Of a stretch of DNA of 64,000 nucleotides, positions 1-8,755 are shown one piece after another. Source of the DNA: an uncultured Collinsella sp. (lineage in GTDB: Bacteria > Actinomycetota > Coriobacteriia > Coriobacteriales > Coriobacteriaceae); assembly GCA_900541235.1 (NCBI GenBank), contig UQIW01000015.1, forward strand, positions 4,818 through 68,817, read 5' to 3'. Below the pieces are notes generated by a model that saw only the letters and a program-made list of their open reading frames with translations, did not search any database and was not told the DNA's origin. Numbering within the stretch: position 1 is the first letter of the stretch; every line of letters begins with the position of its first letter. A program made the translations under genes and the position numbers.

Positions 1-681
1 CACACGGTCAAGTAGTTCTGCCGGATCGGCGTCGGAAGCGTCCCTCGCGCTCGCACGGCGAGACCACGCCGCATCGTACCCATCAACGAGCAATACAACC
101 TGCTCATCGCAGGCAATCTCCAGCAGCTCTATGAGCACACCGAGCACCGAGTCAACCTCGTCCGCGCTCGCCACGCCACGCGCGACGCGTTCGATGTGAC
201 GCACCTTATCTCGAGCTAAATCCGGAGCCTCCAAGAGCGCCAACAGGCGGGCGCACTCGCCCGAAAGAGCATCGCGCACGACGCCGGCAATAGCGGCGCC
301 ACACCTCGCAGCGCCAGAAAAGTCCAGCGATATCACCGGATAGCAAGCGTACTCATCCCGATAACGCCCGCCGTCCGCATCCCAAATCTGAGCATCGGCA
401 AACGAGCTCCGACCGGCACGACCGACCGCGGGACGCTCCAGAAAAGCCCTGAGCATCGACAAGTTCATGCTCTTGCCAAAACCCTCGGGTCGACAGCACA
501 CCACAACGGACGCGTCGCAGTCCAACACATCGGCAATAAACATGGTCTTGTCAACCAGCATGCAACGACCAATGGCATCGGCAAAATCATGTACACCGAC
601 CGGCATAACCGCATCATCGACATGGTTGACAAGCCGTACGCCAAAAGTATCGGCACTGTTGCAATACTCCTGTTCAGACAC
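1..681 (-). CDS. AAA-ATPase-like protein, 3' truncated by window edge
   Basis: The first 227 codons run to the window edge, so the C-terminus is missing. A GTG start is chosen because AGGGAGAAG lies just upstream; the frame has no ATG start. The N-terminus resembles the AAA-ATPase-like family (PF09820-type) common in gut anaerobes. A P-loop-like stretch FGKSMNLSML lies near residue 70, and a hydrophobic strand VVLLVDGYDAAW lies near residue 200. Family members usually read RPRRFGKS and LIDEYD, so the Walker B glutamate appears replaced by glycine, suggesting weak or lost ATP hydrolysis. The full family normally carries a PD-(D/E)XK nuclease-like C-terminal domain, which would lie outside the window. 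The biological role is unknown. Family assignment is fairly sure from motifs. Confidence 0.7.
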   Translation of the reverse strand, partial: MSEQEYCNSADTFGVRLVNHVDDAVMPVGVHDFADAIGRCMLVDKTMFIADVLDCDASVVVCCRPEGFGKSMNLSMLRAFLERPAVGRAGRSSFADAQIWDADGGRYRDEYACYPVISLDFSGAARCGAAIAGVVRDALSGECARLLALLEAPDLARDKVRHIERVARGVASADEVDSVLGVLIELLEIACDEQVVLLVDGYDAAWSRRASARDASDADPAELLDRV

Positions 682-818
682 TGTAACTTCTCCCTAAAAC
701 GTAGCACGAGGCCCATTGTAGCGAGCAGTTCAAGCACAACGCTGCATCCGCGCAAAGGCATCGGGCAACGGTAGGAACAAAGGCCTTGAGGGGGCATAAC
801 TAATCGTTGCACAACAAA

Positions 819-850
819 ACGGGGCCCGACGCATTCGCACCGGACCCCGT
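819..850 (-). terminator. Intrinsic terminator of the LPXTG surface-protein gene
   Basis: Inverted repeat ACGGGGCCCG / CGGACCCCGT with one mismatch and a 12-nt loop. On the minus strand it is followed by TTTTGTTG. It lies 32 nt past the stop of the gene ending at 883. Confidence 0.7.
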
Positions 851-882
851 CCCGACTCTTTAGTTATCTGGCAACCGAGAGG

Positions 883-2652
883 CTACTCCTCCGAGCTGTC
901 CTCCCCAGAAGCCTTCTTCTGCTGATCGAGCTTATGCTTACCACTTACGATAGACGTAGCACCCAGTGTGGCCAAGCTCGCGCTGGCAAGGCTCGCCATC
1001 ACGATCAAGTCGCCCGTCTTGGGCATGTTGCCGCCAGATGACTTGGTTGTGGTGGTCGTGGTGGTCACCGTTTTGGAGTCATTTTGCTCCTGGACTTGGT
1101 TGTCAGCACCGCTCTTGTCGTCGTCTTCGGACTGTTTCTTTTCGCCCTCGGTCTTGCTCTCGTCCTTCTTCTGAGCGGACTTGTCGTCCTTCTCCCCAGA
1201 GCTAGAACCCTTATCGGATTCGGTCTTCTCGGAAGCCTTGTCCTTGGAGTCGCCCTTTGCGGCCTCGGTCTTTTCCGTGGAAACCTGATCAGAGTTGTCC
1301 TTGTTCTGGGCCGAGCCGTTATTGACGCCAGCCATCAGCGAAGAACCCAGCGTAGAACCAAGCTGCTCGGAGAAAGAAGGCTTCTTGTCCGGCGAAGCAA
1401 CGGGAGCGTCCGGCGCTTTATTCGAGTCGTCCTTGGAAGCATCGGAATCAGAAGCGGCGCCAGTGTTAGAGTCATTGCTAGAACCAGTATCGGCGGAAGA
1501 ATCGCTCGAGCCAGTGGAAGAGTCAGAGGAACCAGCGTCGGTCGAACCAGAAGCGTCGCTGTCCGTATTGCCGGCAGAGCTTGAAGACGAATCGCCCGCA
1601 GCAGAGCCGTTCGAATTGGAGCCGTTCGAGGTAGAGCCGTCGTTGGTAGTGCCACCAGCAGAGCCATTACCGTCAGCATCGGTCGAGGGCGCATCCATCC
1701 TGTCATCGTTAGCATCGTCACTCGAGTCGTCATTCGAATCAGGTGTCGGCGAGGGCGCCGGTGTGGGCTCGGACTGCACGGGCGTCGCGGCGGCAGCCTC
1801 GTCCTCGGCGATATAAACCAAGCAGTCCTTCAGCTCATTCTTATAACGATTCTTCCAGCCCTCATGATACTGGGGCTGACTCGAAAACTTAGTGGCGACA
1901 TTGTTGACCACACTATTGGAGAGCGCCGTCACAAACTCGCGGTCGGACATATCGTTGGAAAGATTCGCCCAGCGGAAGAAGTCCCTGCAACCACCGGTGC
2001 CGCACATGTTGGTGATGCTCCACACCATGCCCTTGACGCAATCGGCGCGGCCCGAAATATCAATGCCCAGGCCGCTCTTGAGCCACGCCTCGGTCACCGC
2101 ATAGTACGAGTTGTACGCATAGGCATCTTGAAGTGCTGAGAACTCAACAGGATCGGTGTTGTACGCACCTTGGAAGGCATCCTGAGCGATATGGCCCAAC
2201 TCGGTGAGCTGACCGTTCTCGTACATGGCATTGCTCGTGTTGGAAATCTCGCTGCCGCGATCAATCGCATCCTTGAGCATGCTGTATTTTTCAGGGCTGT
2301 AGTTGTAGACCTGCTTCATAAACGGAATGAGCGACCAGCGGCGATCAAACTGATAGTAGCCCAGTGCGTTATAGCCGTCACCGTACGAAAAGCCCTGGTT
2401 GTAGTTGCCATGGCTCTCGTACTTGGTAAAGTACTTCATCTCGGGAGTCACGTTGACAAACGAAACGCCCTGGACCGACCTCAGCACGCCCGAGAAGGAC
2501 TGCTGGGTGTAGAGACCCTTATCGATATCGGTGGCATCCGAGGCAACGCCCGGCGTGGGCTCCTCGGCAGCGGCGGGTGCCGGCGCGGAAACGGCGCCAA
2601 ACGAAAGCGCCAACGTCAGGCCCGCGACAATAGCAGAATGCTTGGGCTGCAT
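883..2652 (-). CDS. Secreted, sortase-anchored protein with lysozyme-like N-terminal domain
   Basis: 589 aa. A signal peptide (Lys at 4, hydrophobic core to about residue 28 ending in Ala-rich sequence) leads into a globular domain at about 65-275. That domain contains KYESHGNYNQGF and GYNALGYYQFD, patterns reminiscent of phage and VgrG-associated lysozyme-like domains, where the Glu would be the acid catalyst. Residues about 280-535 are a Ser/Asp/Gly/Lys-rich wall-spanning stalk. The C-terminus carries a sorting signal, MPKTG, then a hydrophobic helix and a short charged tail, so sortase anchoring is inferred although the first motif residue is Met rather than Leu. The start follows GGGAGGATCTT. 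A peptidoglycan-hydrolase role is an inference; a purely adhesive function is possible. Confidence 0.7.
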   Translation of the reverse strand: MQPKHSAIVAGLTLALSFGAVSAPAPAAAEEPTPGVASDATDIDKGLYTQQSFSGVLRSVQGVSFVNVTPEMKYFTKYESHGNYNQGFSYGDGYNALGYYQFDRRWSLIPFMKQVYNYSPEKYSMLKDAIDRGSEISNTSNAMYENGQLTELGHIAQDAFQGAYNTDPVEFSALQDAYAYNSYYAVTEAWLKSGLGIDISGRADCVKGMVWSITNMCGTGGCRDFFRWANLSNDMSDREFVTALSNSVVNNVATKFSSQPQYHEGWKNRYKNELKDCLVYIAEDEAAAATPVQSEPTPAPSPTPDSNDDSSDDANDDRMDAPSTDADGNGSAGGTTNDGSTSNGSNSNGSAAGDSSSSSAGNTDSDASGSTDAGSSDSSTGSSDSSADTGSSNDSNTGAASDSDASKDDSNKAPDAPVASPDKKPSFSEQLGSTLGSSLMAGVNNGSAQNKDNSDQVSTEKTEAAKGDSKDKASEKTESDKGSSSGEKDDKSAQKKDESKTEGEKKQSEDDDKSGADNQVQEQNDSKTVTTTTTTTKSSGGNMPKTGDLIVMASLASASLATLGATSIVSGKHKLDQQKKASGEDSSEE

Positions 2653-2791
2653 AAGATCCTCCCTGCATTGGTGTAATTAAAGTTCAGTTTGCAAAGATAA
2701 AAATCAGTATTGCAGCTCGCCCGTTGTTACACAACAACCCCTCGGTAAACGGCAACAACCCTCCGCGAAATCTTAAGGAATTGCGCTCAAC

Positions 2792-3223
2792 CTACAGCTT
2801 AATGTCAAAGTTGATCTCGGGAACGGCGGCCAAGTCGGCCAACGTCACGCCGTCGACGTACTTTTCGATCACGTCGTCCAAACCGCGCCAGAACTTGACG
2901 GTCGAGCAAAGATCGCTGCGAGTGCAGCTGTTGTCGATGCCATCGCACGCCACTGGAGCCGTGCTGCCCTCGACGGCGCGCAGGATGTCGCCGGCACGCA
3001 CCTCGGCTGGATCCTTGGCCATCATGTAGCCGCCGCCCTTGCCGCGCACGCTCTTAAGCAGGCCCGCCTTCATAAGCGGACGAACCAGCTGCTCCAAATA
3101 CTTTTGTGAGATATGCTCGCGGTCGGCAACCTCGCGCAGGGCAATCTTGCCCTCGGCGTCACCAAGCGCTGCGATATAGATCATCAGACGGAGGGCATAG
3201 CGGCCCTTAGAAGAAATGAGCAT
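2792..3223 (-). CDS. Rrf2-family transcriptional regulator (IscR/SufR-like)
   Basis: 143 aa, the usual Rrf2 size. It opens with MLISSKGRYALRLMIYIA, the winged-helix start typical of the family. A later ATG (3223) is preferred over an upstream one because GAGGGTAGGT precedes it and it gives the canonical N-terminus. Three cysteines at about 93, 100 and 106 sit where IscR-type proteins bind a [2Fe-2S] cluster, with slightly wider first spacing than IscR. It is divergent from sufCBDSU across a 222-bp gap with two inverted repeats, so it very likely senses Fe-S status and controls that operon and itself. Confidence 0.9.
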   Translation of the reverse strand: MLISSKGRYALRLMIYIAALGDAEGKIALREVADREHISQKYLEQLVRPLMKAGLLKSVRGKGGGYMMAKDPAEVRAGDILRAVEGSTAPVACDGIDNSCTRSDLCSTVKFWRGLDDVIEKYVDGVTLADLAAVPEINFDIKL

Positions 3224-3256
3224 ACCTACCCTCTCATCGTTGCCGAGACAAAATAC

Positions 3257-3303
3257 CAGGCTTGTTTGTCCCAAATCTTATGCACGCGGGGCAAACAAGC
3301 CTG
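3257..3303. promoter_or_regulatory. 16-bp inverted repeat in rrf2-suf divergent region
   Basis: Arms CAGGCTTGTTTGTCCC (3257-3272) and its near-perfect reverse complement at 3288-3303 (one mismatch) enclose 15 nt. It lies 34-80 bp upstream of the Rrf2 start. It could be an operator for the Rrf2 protein or a hairpin in its leader. There is no T-run, so a terminator is unlikely. Confidence 0.5.
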
Positions 3304-3337
3304 ATTATTATGTCCCACATCTAAAAAGTCGAGTGGA

Positions 3338-3361
3338 TTAGTCGGGTTTTCCCTTGACTAA
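3338..3361 (+). promoter_or_regulatory. Candidate suf promoter with TTAGTC/GACTAA dyad
   Basis: TTAGTC (3338-3343) and GACTAA (3356-3361) form an inverted repeat, with GGG-TTTT-CCC inside. The right arm overlaps TTGACT (3354-3359), a good -35 hexamer; a weak -10 (TAACTT, 3376-3381) follows after 16 nt. The position suits a repressor site over the suf promoter, probably for the adjacent Rrf2 protein. Confidence 0.45.
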
Positions 3362-3445
3362 CGCCGAACCCATAGTAACTTTATTCCGAGAAGATTCCTA
3401 GGGTTTAGTACACCTATGAGTACACCATATACAGAGAGGGACAGC

Positions 3446-4246
3446 ATGAGCGCAAATCCGCTGCTTTCCATCGAAGGTCTGACCGCCTCCGTGGACGAGA
3501 AGACCATCCTCCACAACGTCAACCTCAACGTCGCCGCCGGCGAGACCCACGTTCTGATGGGACCCAACGGCGCCGGCAAGTCCACCCTCGGCCACCTGGT
3601 CATGGGCGACCCCGTTTACACGGTCAACGACGGCCGCATCGTCTTTGACGGCCAGGACATCACCGAGCTCACCACCGACAAGCGCTCGCGCGCCGGCCTG
3701 TTCCTGAGCTTCCAGGCCCCGGTCGAGATTCCGGGCGTGCCGCTGTCGAGCTTTTTGCGCGCCAGCATCGCCGGCCGCCCCGGCCTGGAGATGAAGGGCA
3801 AGGAGTTCCGCCGTCGCGTCAAGGAGCTCGCGGCAGAGCTCAACATGGATACCGCCTACCTCAACCGCGAGCTGGGCGTGGGCTTCTCGGGCGGCGAGAA
3901 GAAGAAGGTCGAGATGCTCCAGCTCCTGTTGCTGCAGCCCAAGCTCGCCATCCTCGACGAGACCGACTCGGGCCTAGACGTCGACGCCCTGTCCACCGTC
4001 AGCCACGGCATGGACGCCTACCGCAAGAGCTGCGACGGCTCCATGCTCATTATCACGCACAACACGCGCATCCTGGAGCACTTGGATGTCGACCGCGTCC
4101 ACGTTATGGTCAAGGGTCACATCGTGCGCGAGGACGACGCCTCGCTCATCCCCTGGATCGACAAGAACGGCTTTGAGACCTTCGAGCGCGAGGCCGCCGA
4201 GCAGCGCGCCCAGGCCGAGGCCGCCGCTGCCGAGCAGCAGGCGTAA
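3446..4246 (+). CDS. sufC: SufC, Fe-S assembly ABC-type ATPase
   Basis: 266 aa cytosolic ATPase of the SufBCD scaffold. Walker A GPNGAGKST is at about 39-47, the ABC signature GFSGGEK at about 147-153 and Walker B LAILDETDSG near 168, all as in SufC. The start at 3446 follows AGAGAGGGA at correct spacing; an in-frame ATG 30 bp upstream has no ribosome site. It is the first gene of sufC-B-D-S-U, with 12 nt before sufB. The C-terminus has an Ala/Glu/Gln-rich tail. It powers conformational change of SufBCD during cluster assembly. Identification is secure. Confidence 0.97.
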   Translation: MSANPLLSIEGLTASVDEKTILHNVNLNVAAGETHVLMGPNGAGKSTLGHLVMGDPVYTVNDGRIVFDGQDITELTTDKRSRAGLFLSFQAPVEIPGVPLSSFLRASIAGRPGLEMKGKEFRRRVKELAAELNMDTAYLNRELGVGFSGGEKKKVEMLQLLLLQPKLAILDETDSGLDVDALSTVSHGMDAYRKSCDGSMLIITHNTRILEHLDVDRVHVMVKGHIVREDDASLIPWIDKNGFETFEREAAEQRAQAEAAAAEQQA

Positions 4247-4258
4247 AGGGGCGACGCA

Positions 4259-5671
4259 ATGACCAAGAACCGCACCGAGGTCGCGGACATCGACCGCAGC
4301 CTCTACGACTTCACCTATGGCGAGGAGGGATTCGAGCGCCTCGACGCCGGCATCACGCCCGACATCGTGCGCGAGATCAGCGCCAAGAAGGACGAGCCGC
4401 AGTGGATGCTCGACCTGCGCCTCAAGTCCCTCGAGATCTTCAATCGTTTTCCCGACCCGACGTGGGGCCCCTCCATCGAGGGCCTGGACATGGACAACAT
4501 CGTCACCTACGTCAAGCCCAACACCGACCAAAAGCACGACTGGGAGTCGGTGCCCGACGACATCAAGAACACCTTTGAGCGCTTGGGCATCCCCGAGGCC
4601 GAGCGCAGCTACCTGGCGGGCGTCGGCGCGCAGTACGACTCCGAGCTGGTCTACCACAACATGCAGGACACGGCGTCCAAGATGGGCATCGTCTACTCCG
4701 GTATTGAGGAAGCCCTGCACGATCCGCAGTGGGAGCTGCTCATCCACGAGAAATTCATGACGCTCATCCCGCCCACCGACCACAAGTTTGCGGCCCTGCA
4801 CGGCGCCGTGTGGTCGGGCGGCTCGTTTGTCTACGTGCCCAAGGGCACCAAGCTCGACTTCCCGCTGCAGAGCTACTTCCGCCTCAACGCCAAGGGTGCC
4901 GGCCAGTTTGAGCACACGCTCATCATCGTCGAGGACGATGCCGACCTGCACTTTATCGAGGGTTGCTCCGCGCCCAAGTACAACGTGGCAAACCTCCACG
5001 CCGGCGCCGTCGAGCTCTTTGTGGGCAAGCGTGCGCACCTGCGCTACTCGACCATCGAGAACTGGTCCAAGAACATGTACAACCTCAACACTAAGCGTGC
5101 GCGCGTGGACGAGGACGGCGACATCGAGTGGATCAGCGGCTCCTTCGGCAGCCACGTGGGCTACCTCTACCCCATGAGCGTGCTCAATGGTCGCCGCGCC
5201 CGCTCGAGCTTTACCGGCATCACCTTTGCCGGCGCCGGTCAGAACCTCGACACCGGCTGCAAGGTCGTGCTCAACGCACCCGATACCTCGGCAACCGTCG
5301 AGACCAAGGGCATCTCCAAGAGCGGCGGCATCCAGACGTTCCGCAGCTCCATCGTGGCCACGCCCAAGGCCGAGGGCTCCAAGGCAACCGTGAGCTGCCA
5401 GTCGCTGATGCTCGACGACCAGAGCCGCTCCGACACCATTCCGGCCATGGACATCCGCGCCAAAAACGTCGATATCGGCCACGAGGCCACCATCGGCCGC
5501 ATCGGCGACGACAAGGTGTTCTACCTGATGAGCCGCGGCATCTCGGAGGAAGAGGCCCGCACCATGATCGTCAACGGCTTTGCCAACCCGGTCTCCAAGG
5601 AGCTGCCGCTGGAGTACGCCGTCGAGATGAACAACCTGATCAAGCTCGAGATGGAAGGAGCGATCGGATAA
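4259..5671 (+). CDS. sufB: SufB, Fe-S cluster scaffold subunit
   Basis: 470 aa, typical SufB length. It opens with YDFTYGEEGFERLDAGI and has the long beta-helix core rich in repeated short strands. The conserved C-terminal block includes RIGDDKVFYLMSRGISEEEA. SufB and SufD form the platform on which SufC acts and where nascent clusters form from SufS/SufU sulfur. The stop codon overlaps the sufD start by one base (TAATG), implying translational coupling. Confidence 0.97.
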   Translation: MTKNRTEVADIDRSLYDFTYGEEGFERLDAGITPDIVREISAKKDEPQWMLDLRLKSLEIFNRFPDPTWGPSIEGLDMDNIVTYVKPNTDQKHDWESVPDDIKNTFERLGIPEAERSYLAGVGAQYDSELVYHNMQDTASKMGIVYSGIEEALHDPQWELLIHEKFMTLIPPTDHKFAALHGAVWSGGSFVYVPKGTKLDFPLQSYFRLNAKGAGQFEHTLIIVEDDADLHFIEGCSAPKYNVANLHAGAVELFVGKRAHLRYSTIENWSKNMYNLNTKRARVDEDGDIEWISGSFGSHVGYLYPMSVLNGRRARSSFTGITFAGAGQNLDTGCKVVLNAPDTSATVETKGISKSGGIQTFRSSIVATPKAEGSKATVSCQSLMLDDQSRSDTIPAMDIRAKNVDIGHEATIGRIGDDKVFYLMSRGISEEEARTMIVNGFANPVSKELPLEYAVEMNNLIKLEMEGAIG

Positions 5672-6942
5672 TGAAACAGACCACGAACACCGCTGCTACC
5701 ACCCTTGAGCAGGTCAATGCGATGCCGGCTGCCACTTGGGGTTGGCTCAAGATGAACCAGACCAAGCTCGAGCTTTCGGACGAGCTTGCCGCCGCTTCCA
5801 CCGAGGCCGTTGAGATCGAGGGCTTGGACGAGCAGTTTGCTGGCGTGGCAGACGCGTTCGACGCTGCCATGGACGCCATGGCCGAGCGCTTCCCCGAGCG
5901 CCGCGCCTCCGCCCCCGGCGATGCCGCCGACCGCGCCCGCATCACGCCCGAGACCGAGCTCGACGTGCCCGCCACCTCTGTTTACCAGGCCGGCGCCATC
6001 AAGCTCGAGGAGGAGCTCTCCCCCGCTGAGGCCTTCGAAACCGGCATGGGCGAGGCTGCCTACGCCTACTTAGCCGAGCACGCTACCAAGCGCATCGTCA
6101 TCGATGTGCCCGCATACAAGCACGCCACGGTTACCGTGCGTGTGAGCGGTGTCGATGCCGCCGCGGCCATCGCCGCCATCGACGTCGTCGTCCGTCCGCA
6201 GGCAACGCTCGACCTGCAGATCGCCCTGGACTCCCCCGTCAACGGCCAAGGCGTCGTGGGCGCTGTGCTGCGCGTGTGCGCTCACGAGTACGCCACCGTC
6301 AACTTGACCTGCACGCAGACGCTCGATGACAGCTGGATCGCACTCGATGACACCGGCCTGTTCCTGGACGAGGGCGCGCGCGTCAACGTGCAGCACACCG
6401 TCCTGGGTGCCGGTGCCAGCGCCACCGGCCTTGCCGGCGACCTGCTGGGCGACACCGCCAAGGTGACGATCGATACCGATTACCTGGGTGCCCGCGAACA
6501 GGTGCGCGACTTTAACTACGAGCTGCGCCACCGCGGTCGTAAGACCGAGTGCGAGATCGACGCCAATGGCGTGCTGACCGGCACGTCCAAGAAGGTCTAC
6601 CGCGGCACCATCGACCTCGTGCACGGCTGCAAGGGCGCCGTCGGCACCGAGCGCGAGACCGTACTGCTCGCCAACAAGGGCGTCGACAACAAGACCGTCC
6701 CCGTCATCCTCTGCGACGAGGACGACGTCGCCGGCAACCACGGCGCCACCATCGGCCACGTCCGCGACGAGCAGCTGTTCTACCTCGCCTGCCGCGGCCT
6801 TGACCAAAACGCTGCCGAGGACCTGTTCATCCGCGCCAAGCTTGAGGACGCTGCGCTTTCCGCCACTGACGAGCGCACCCGCGCCGCCGTCGTCCGCATG
6901 GGCAACAACCTGATCGACAACTTTGAAGAGGAGCTCGCATGA
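5671..6942 (+). CDS. sufD: SufD, Fe-S assembly scaffold subunit
   Basis: 423 aa. The start at 5671 overlaps the sufB stop (TAATG) and follows GGAAGGAG; a longer in-frame extension lies inside sufB and is not used. The C-terminal half has the SufB/SufD beta-helix pattern with GATIGHVRDEQLFYLACRGL, the counterpart of the SufB ending. The N-terminal 120 residues are helical and diverged, as usual for SufD. It is partner of SufB and SufC. Its end overlaps sufS by 4 nt (ATGA). Confidence 0.95.
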   Translation: MKQTTNTAATTLEQVNAMPAATWGWLKMNQTKLELSDELAAASTEAVEIEGLDEQFAGVADAFDAAMDAMAERFPERRASAPGDAADRARITPETELDVPATSVYQAGAIKLEEELSPAEAFETGMGEAAYAYLAEHATKRIVIDVPAYKHATVTVRVSGVDAAAAIAAIDVVVRPQATLDLQIALDSPVNGQGVVGAVLRVCAHEYATVNLTCTQTLDDSWIALDDTGLFLDEGARVNVQHTVLGAGASATGLAGDLLGDTAKVTIDTDYLGAREQVRDFNYELRHRGRKTECEIDANGVLTGTSKKVYRGTIDLVHGCKGAVGTERETVLLANKGVDNKTVPVILCDEDDVAGNHGATIGHVRDEQLFYLACRGLDQNAAEDLFIRAKLEDAALSATDERTRAAVVRMGNNLIDNFEEELA

Positions 6943-8264
6943 TCGACACCGAGCACGTTAAATGCGACACCTGTACTGCCCCCGAGCCCATGGAGCTCGA
7001 CGCCAGCGACGAGGCTTCGCGCGGCTGGCCCACTGTGGACATCGAGACCAACCCCTACAAGGGCCAGTTCCCGCTGTTCCAGCAGCACCCCGAGATCGTC
7101 TTCCTCGATAGCGCCGCCACCGCACAGCGCCCTGCCTGTGTGCTCGACGCCGAGCGTGACTTCTATCAGCGCATGAACGCCAACCCCCTGCGCGGCCTGT
7201 ACTCGCTGTCCGTCGAGGCCACCGAGGCTATCGCGAAGGTGCGCCAGCAGATCGCCGACCTCATCGGAGCCTCCCAGGCCAACGAGGTCGTCTTCACCCG
7301 CAACACGAGCGAGTCGCTCAACCTGGTCGCCAAGAGCTTTGCGCCCACAGTGCTCGAACCGGGCGACGAGGTCGTCATCACCATCATGGAGCACCACTCC
7401 AACCTGATTCCGTGGCAGCAGGTCTGCCGCGAGACCGGCGCCAAGCTCGTCTACCTCTACCCCACCAAGACCGGCCAGCTCACCACCGAGGAGGTTCTTG
7501 CCAAGGTTGGTCCCAAGACCAAGATTCTGGCCGTGGGACAGGTTTCTAACGTGCTGGGCGTCGAGAACCCGGTCAAGAACCTCGGCAAGCTCGTCCACAA
7601 GTACGGCGGCTATCTGGTCGTCGACGGCGCGCAGTCGCTGCCGCACATGCCGGTCGATGTGGCCGACCTGGGAGCCGACTTCTTTGCCTTTAGCGCACAC
7701 AAGGCCATGGGCCCCATGGGCATCGGCGTGCTGTGGGGCAAGATGGACCTGCTGAACGCCATGCCGCCCATGCTCACCGGTGGCGAGATGATCGACTCTG
7801 TCACCGAGCAGGACGCCGTCTGGGCGCCCGTCCCCGAGAAGTTCGAGGCCGGCACGCAGGACGCCGCCGGCATCTTCGCCACGGGCGCCGCCCTTGATTA
7901 CCTGGTCAACACGGTGGGTTACGAGAACATCCAGGCCCGCGAGCAGGCGCTCGTCCACTATCTGATGGGCGAACTCATGCAGCTCGACTTTGTCCAAATC
8001 ATCGGTTCCATCTACTGGGACAACCACCACGGCGTTGTGAGCTTTAACGTCAAGGGCATCCATCCGCACGACGTCGCGAGCATCATGGACATGGACGGCG
8101 TCTGCATCCGCGCCGGCCACCACTGCGCGCAGCCGCTGCTTACCTGGCTGGGCGTCGAAAACCTTGCTTGCTGCCGCGCCAGCGTGGCCTTCTACAACGA
8201 CAAGGCCGACATCGACAAGTTCATCGCCGGCCTGCATCACGTTTGGAGCACGTTCAATGGGTAA
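6939..8264 (+). CDS. sufS: SufS, group II cysteine desulfurase
   Basis: 441 aa PLP enzyme that takes sulfur from L-cysteine as an enzyme persulfide. The PLP lysine is in FFAFSAHKAMGPMG (about residue 250) and the active cysteine in RAGHHCAQP (about 392). The group II pattern fits partnership with SufU. The N-terminus has about 35 residues beyond the usual start, including two cysteines in VKCDTCTAP, which is unusual. The start overlaps sufD by 4 nt. It hands sulfur to SufU, whose start lies 8 nt inside the sufS end. Confidence 0.96.
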   Translation: MIDTEHVKCDTCTAPEPMELDASDEASRGWPTVDIETNPYKGQFPLFQQHPEIVFLDSAATAQRPACVLDAERDFYQRMNANPLRGLYSLSVEATEAIAKVRQQIADLIGASQANEVVFTRNTSESLNLVAKSFAPTVLEPGDEVVITIMEHHSNLIPWQQVCRETGAKLVYLYPTKTGQLTTEEVLAKVGPKTKILAVGQVSNVLGVENPVKNLGKLVHKYGGYLVVDGAQSLPHMPVDVADLGADFFAFSAHKAMGPMGIGVLWGKMDLLNAMPPMLTGGEMIDSVTEQDAVWAPVPEKFEAGTQDAAGIFATGAALDYLVNTVGYENIQAREQALVHYLMGELMQLDFVQIIGSIYWDNHHGVVSFNVKGIHPHDVASIMDMDGVCIRAGHHCAQPLLTWLGVENLACCRASVAFYNDKADIDKFIAGLHHVWSTFNG

Positions 8265-8691
8265 TCTATACACCTCCACCACGTTTATGGAGCACAACTC
8301 GCACCCCGACTATAAGTACGAGATGGATGCTCCCACGCACGAGCACGACGGTATCAACCCCAGCTGTGGCGACGAGCTCACCTTGCAGCTGCGTGTCGAG
8401 AAGGGCGTAATCGAGGAGGCCTCCTTTACCGGTCATGGCTGCGCCATCAGCCAGGCCAGCGCCGACATCATGGCCGACCTCATCACCGGCGAGACCGTCG
8501 AGGAAGCTCACCGCTTGGCAGAGCTCTTCCTCGCCATGATCCGCGGCGAGAAGCTCTCCGAGGACGACCTGGAAGACCTGGACGAAGCCGCCCAGCTCCA
8601 GGACATCTCGCACATGCCCGCCCGCGTCAAATGCGCCGAGCTCGCCTGGCGCACCCTCGACGGCATGCTCGAGGGGCAAACAAACCAGTAG
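8257..8691 (+). CDS. sufU: SufU, zinc-dependent sulfurtransferase
   Basis: 144 aa IscU-fold protein. Three conserved cysteines are seen in NPSCGDEL, GHGCAISQASAD and RVKCAELAW, matching the Cys ligands of Bacillus SufU. The SufU-specific insertion before the last cysteine is present. It accepts sulfur from SufS and passes it to SufB. It starts within the end of sufS, so it is translationally coupled, and is the last gene of the operon before a terminator. Confidence 0.95.
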   Translation: MGNLYTSTTFMEHNSHPDYKYEMDAPTHEHDGINPSCGDELTLQLRVEKGVIEEASFTGHGCAISQASADIMADLITGETVEEAHRLAELFLAMIRGEKLSEDDLEDLDEAAQLQDISHMPARVKCAELAWRTLDGMLEGQTNQ

Positions 8692-8723
8692 CTTATGCCC
8701 CGAATCCAAGGTTTTTGATTGCC

Positions 8724-8755
8724 GAGCCGCCCGATACGGGCGGCTCTGTTTTTAC
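8724..8755 (+). terminator. Terminator of the suf operon
   Basis: Perfect 10-bp stem GAGCCGCCCG / CGGGCGGCTC with a 3-nt loop, followed by TGTTTTT. It lies 32 nt after the sufU stop. Confidence 0.9.

Noticed and set aside
465..812. 115-aa minus-strand frame at the left end
   Set aside because: Wrong frame: the AAA-ATPase-like protein starts with GTG at 681 and has recognisable motifs in another frame.
3974..5482. 502-aa open frame antisense to sufC/sufB
   Set aside because: It mirrors codon bias of the real genes and is rich in Val/Gly/Leu/Asp/His repeats typical of antisense frames; no ribosome site or family.
6780..8297. 505-aa open frame antisense to sufD/sufS
   Set aside because: Shadow of the strongly biased suf genes; composition and lack of motifs argue against a protein.
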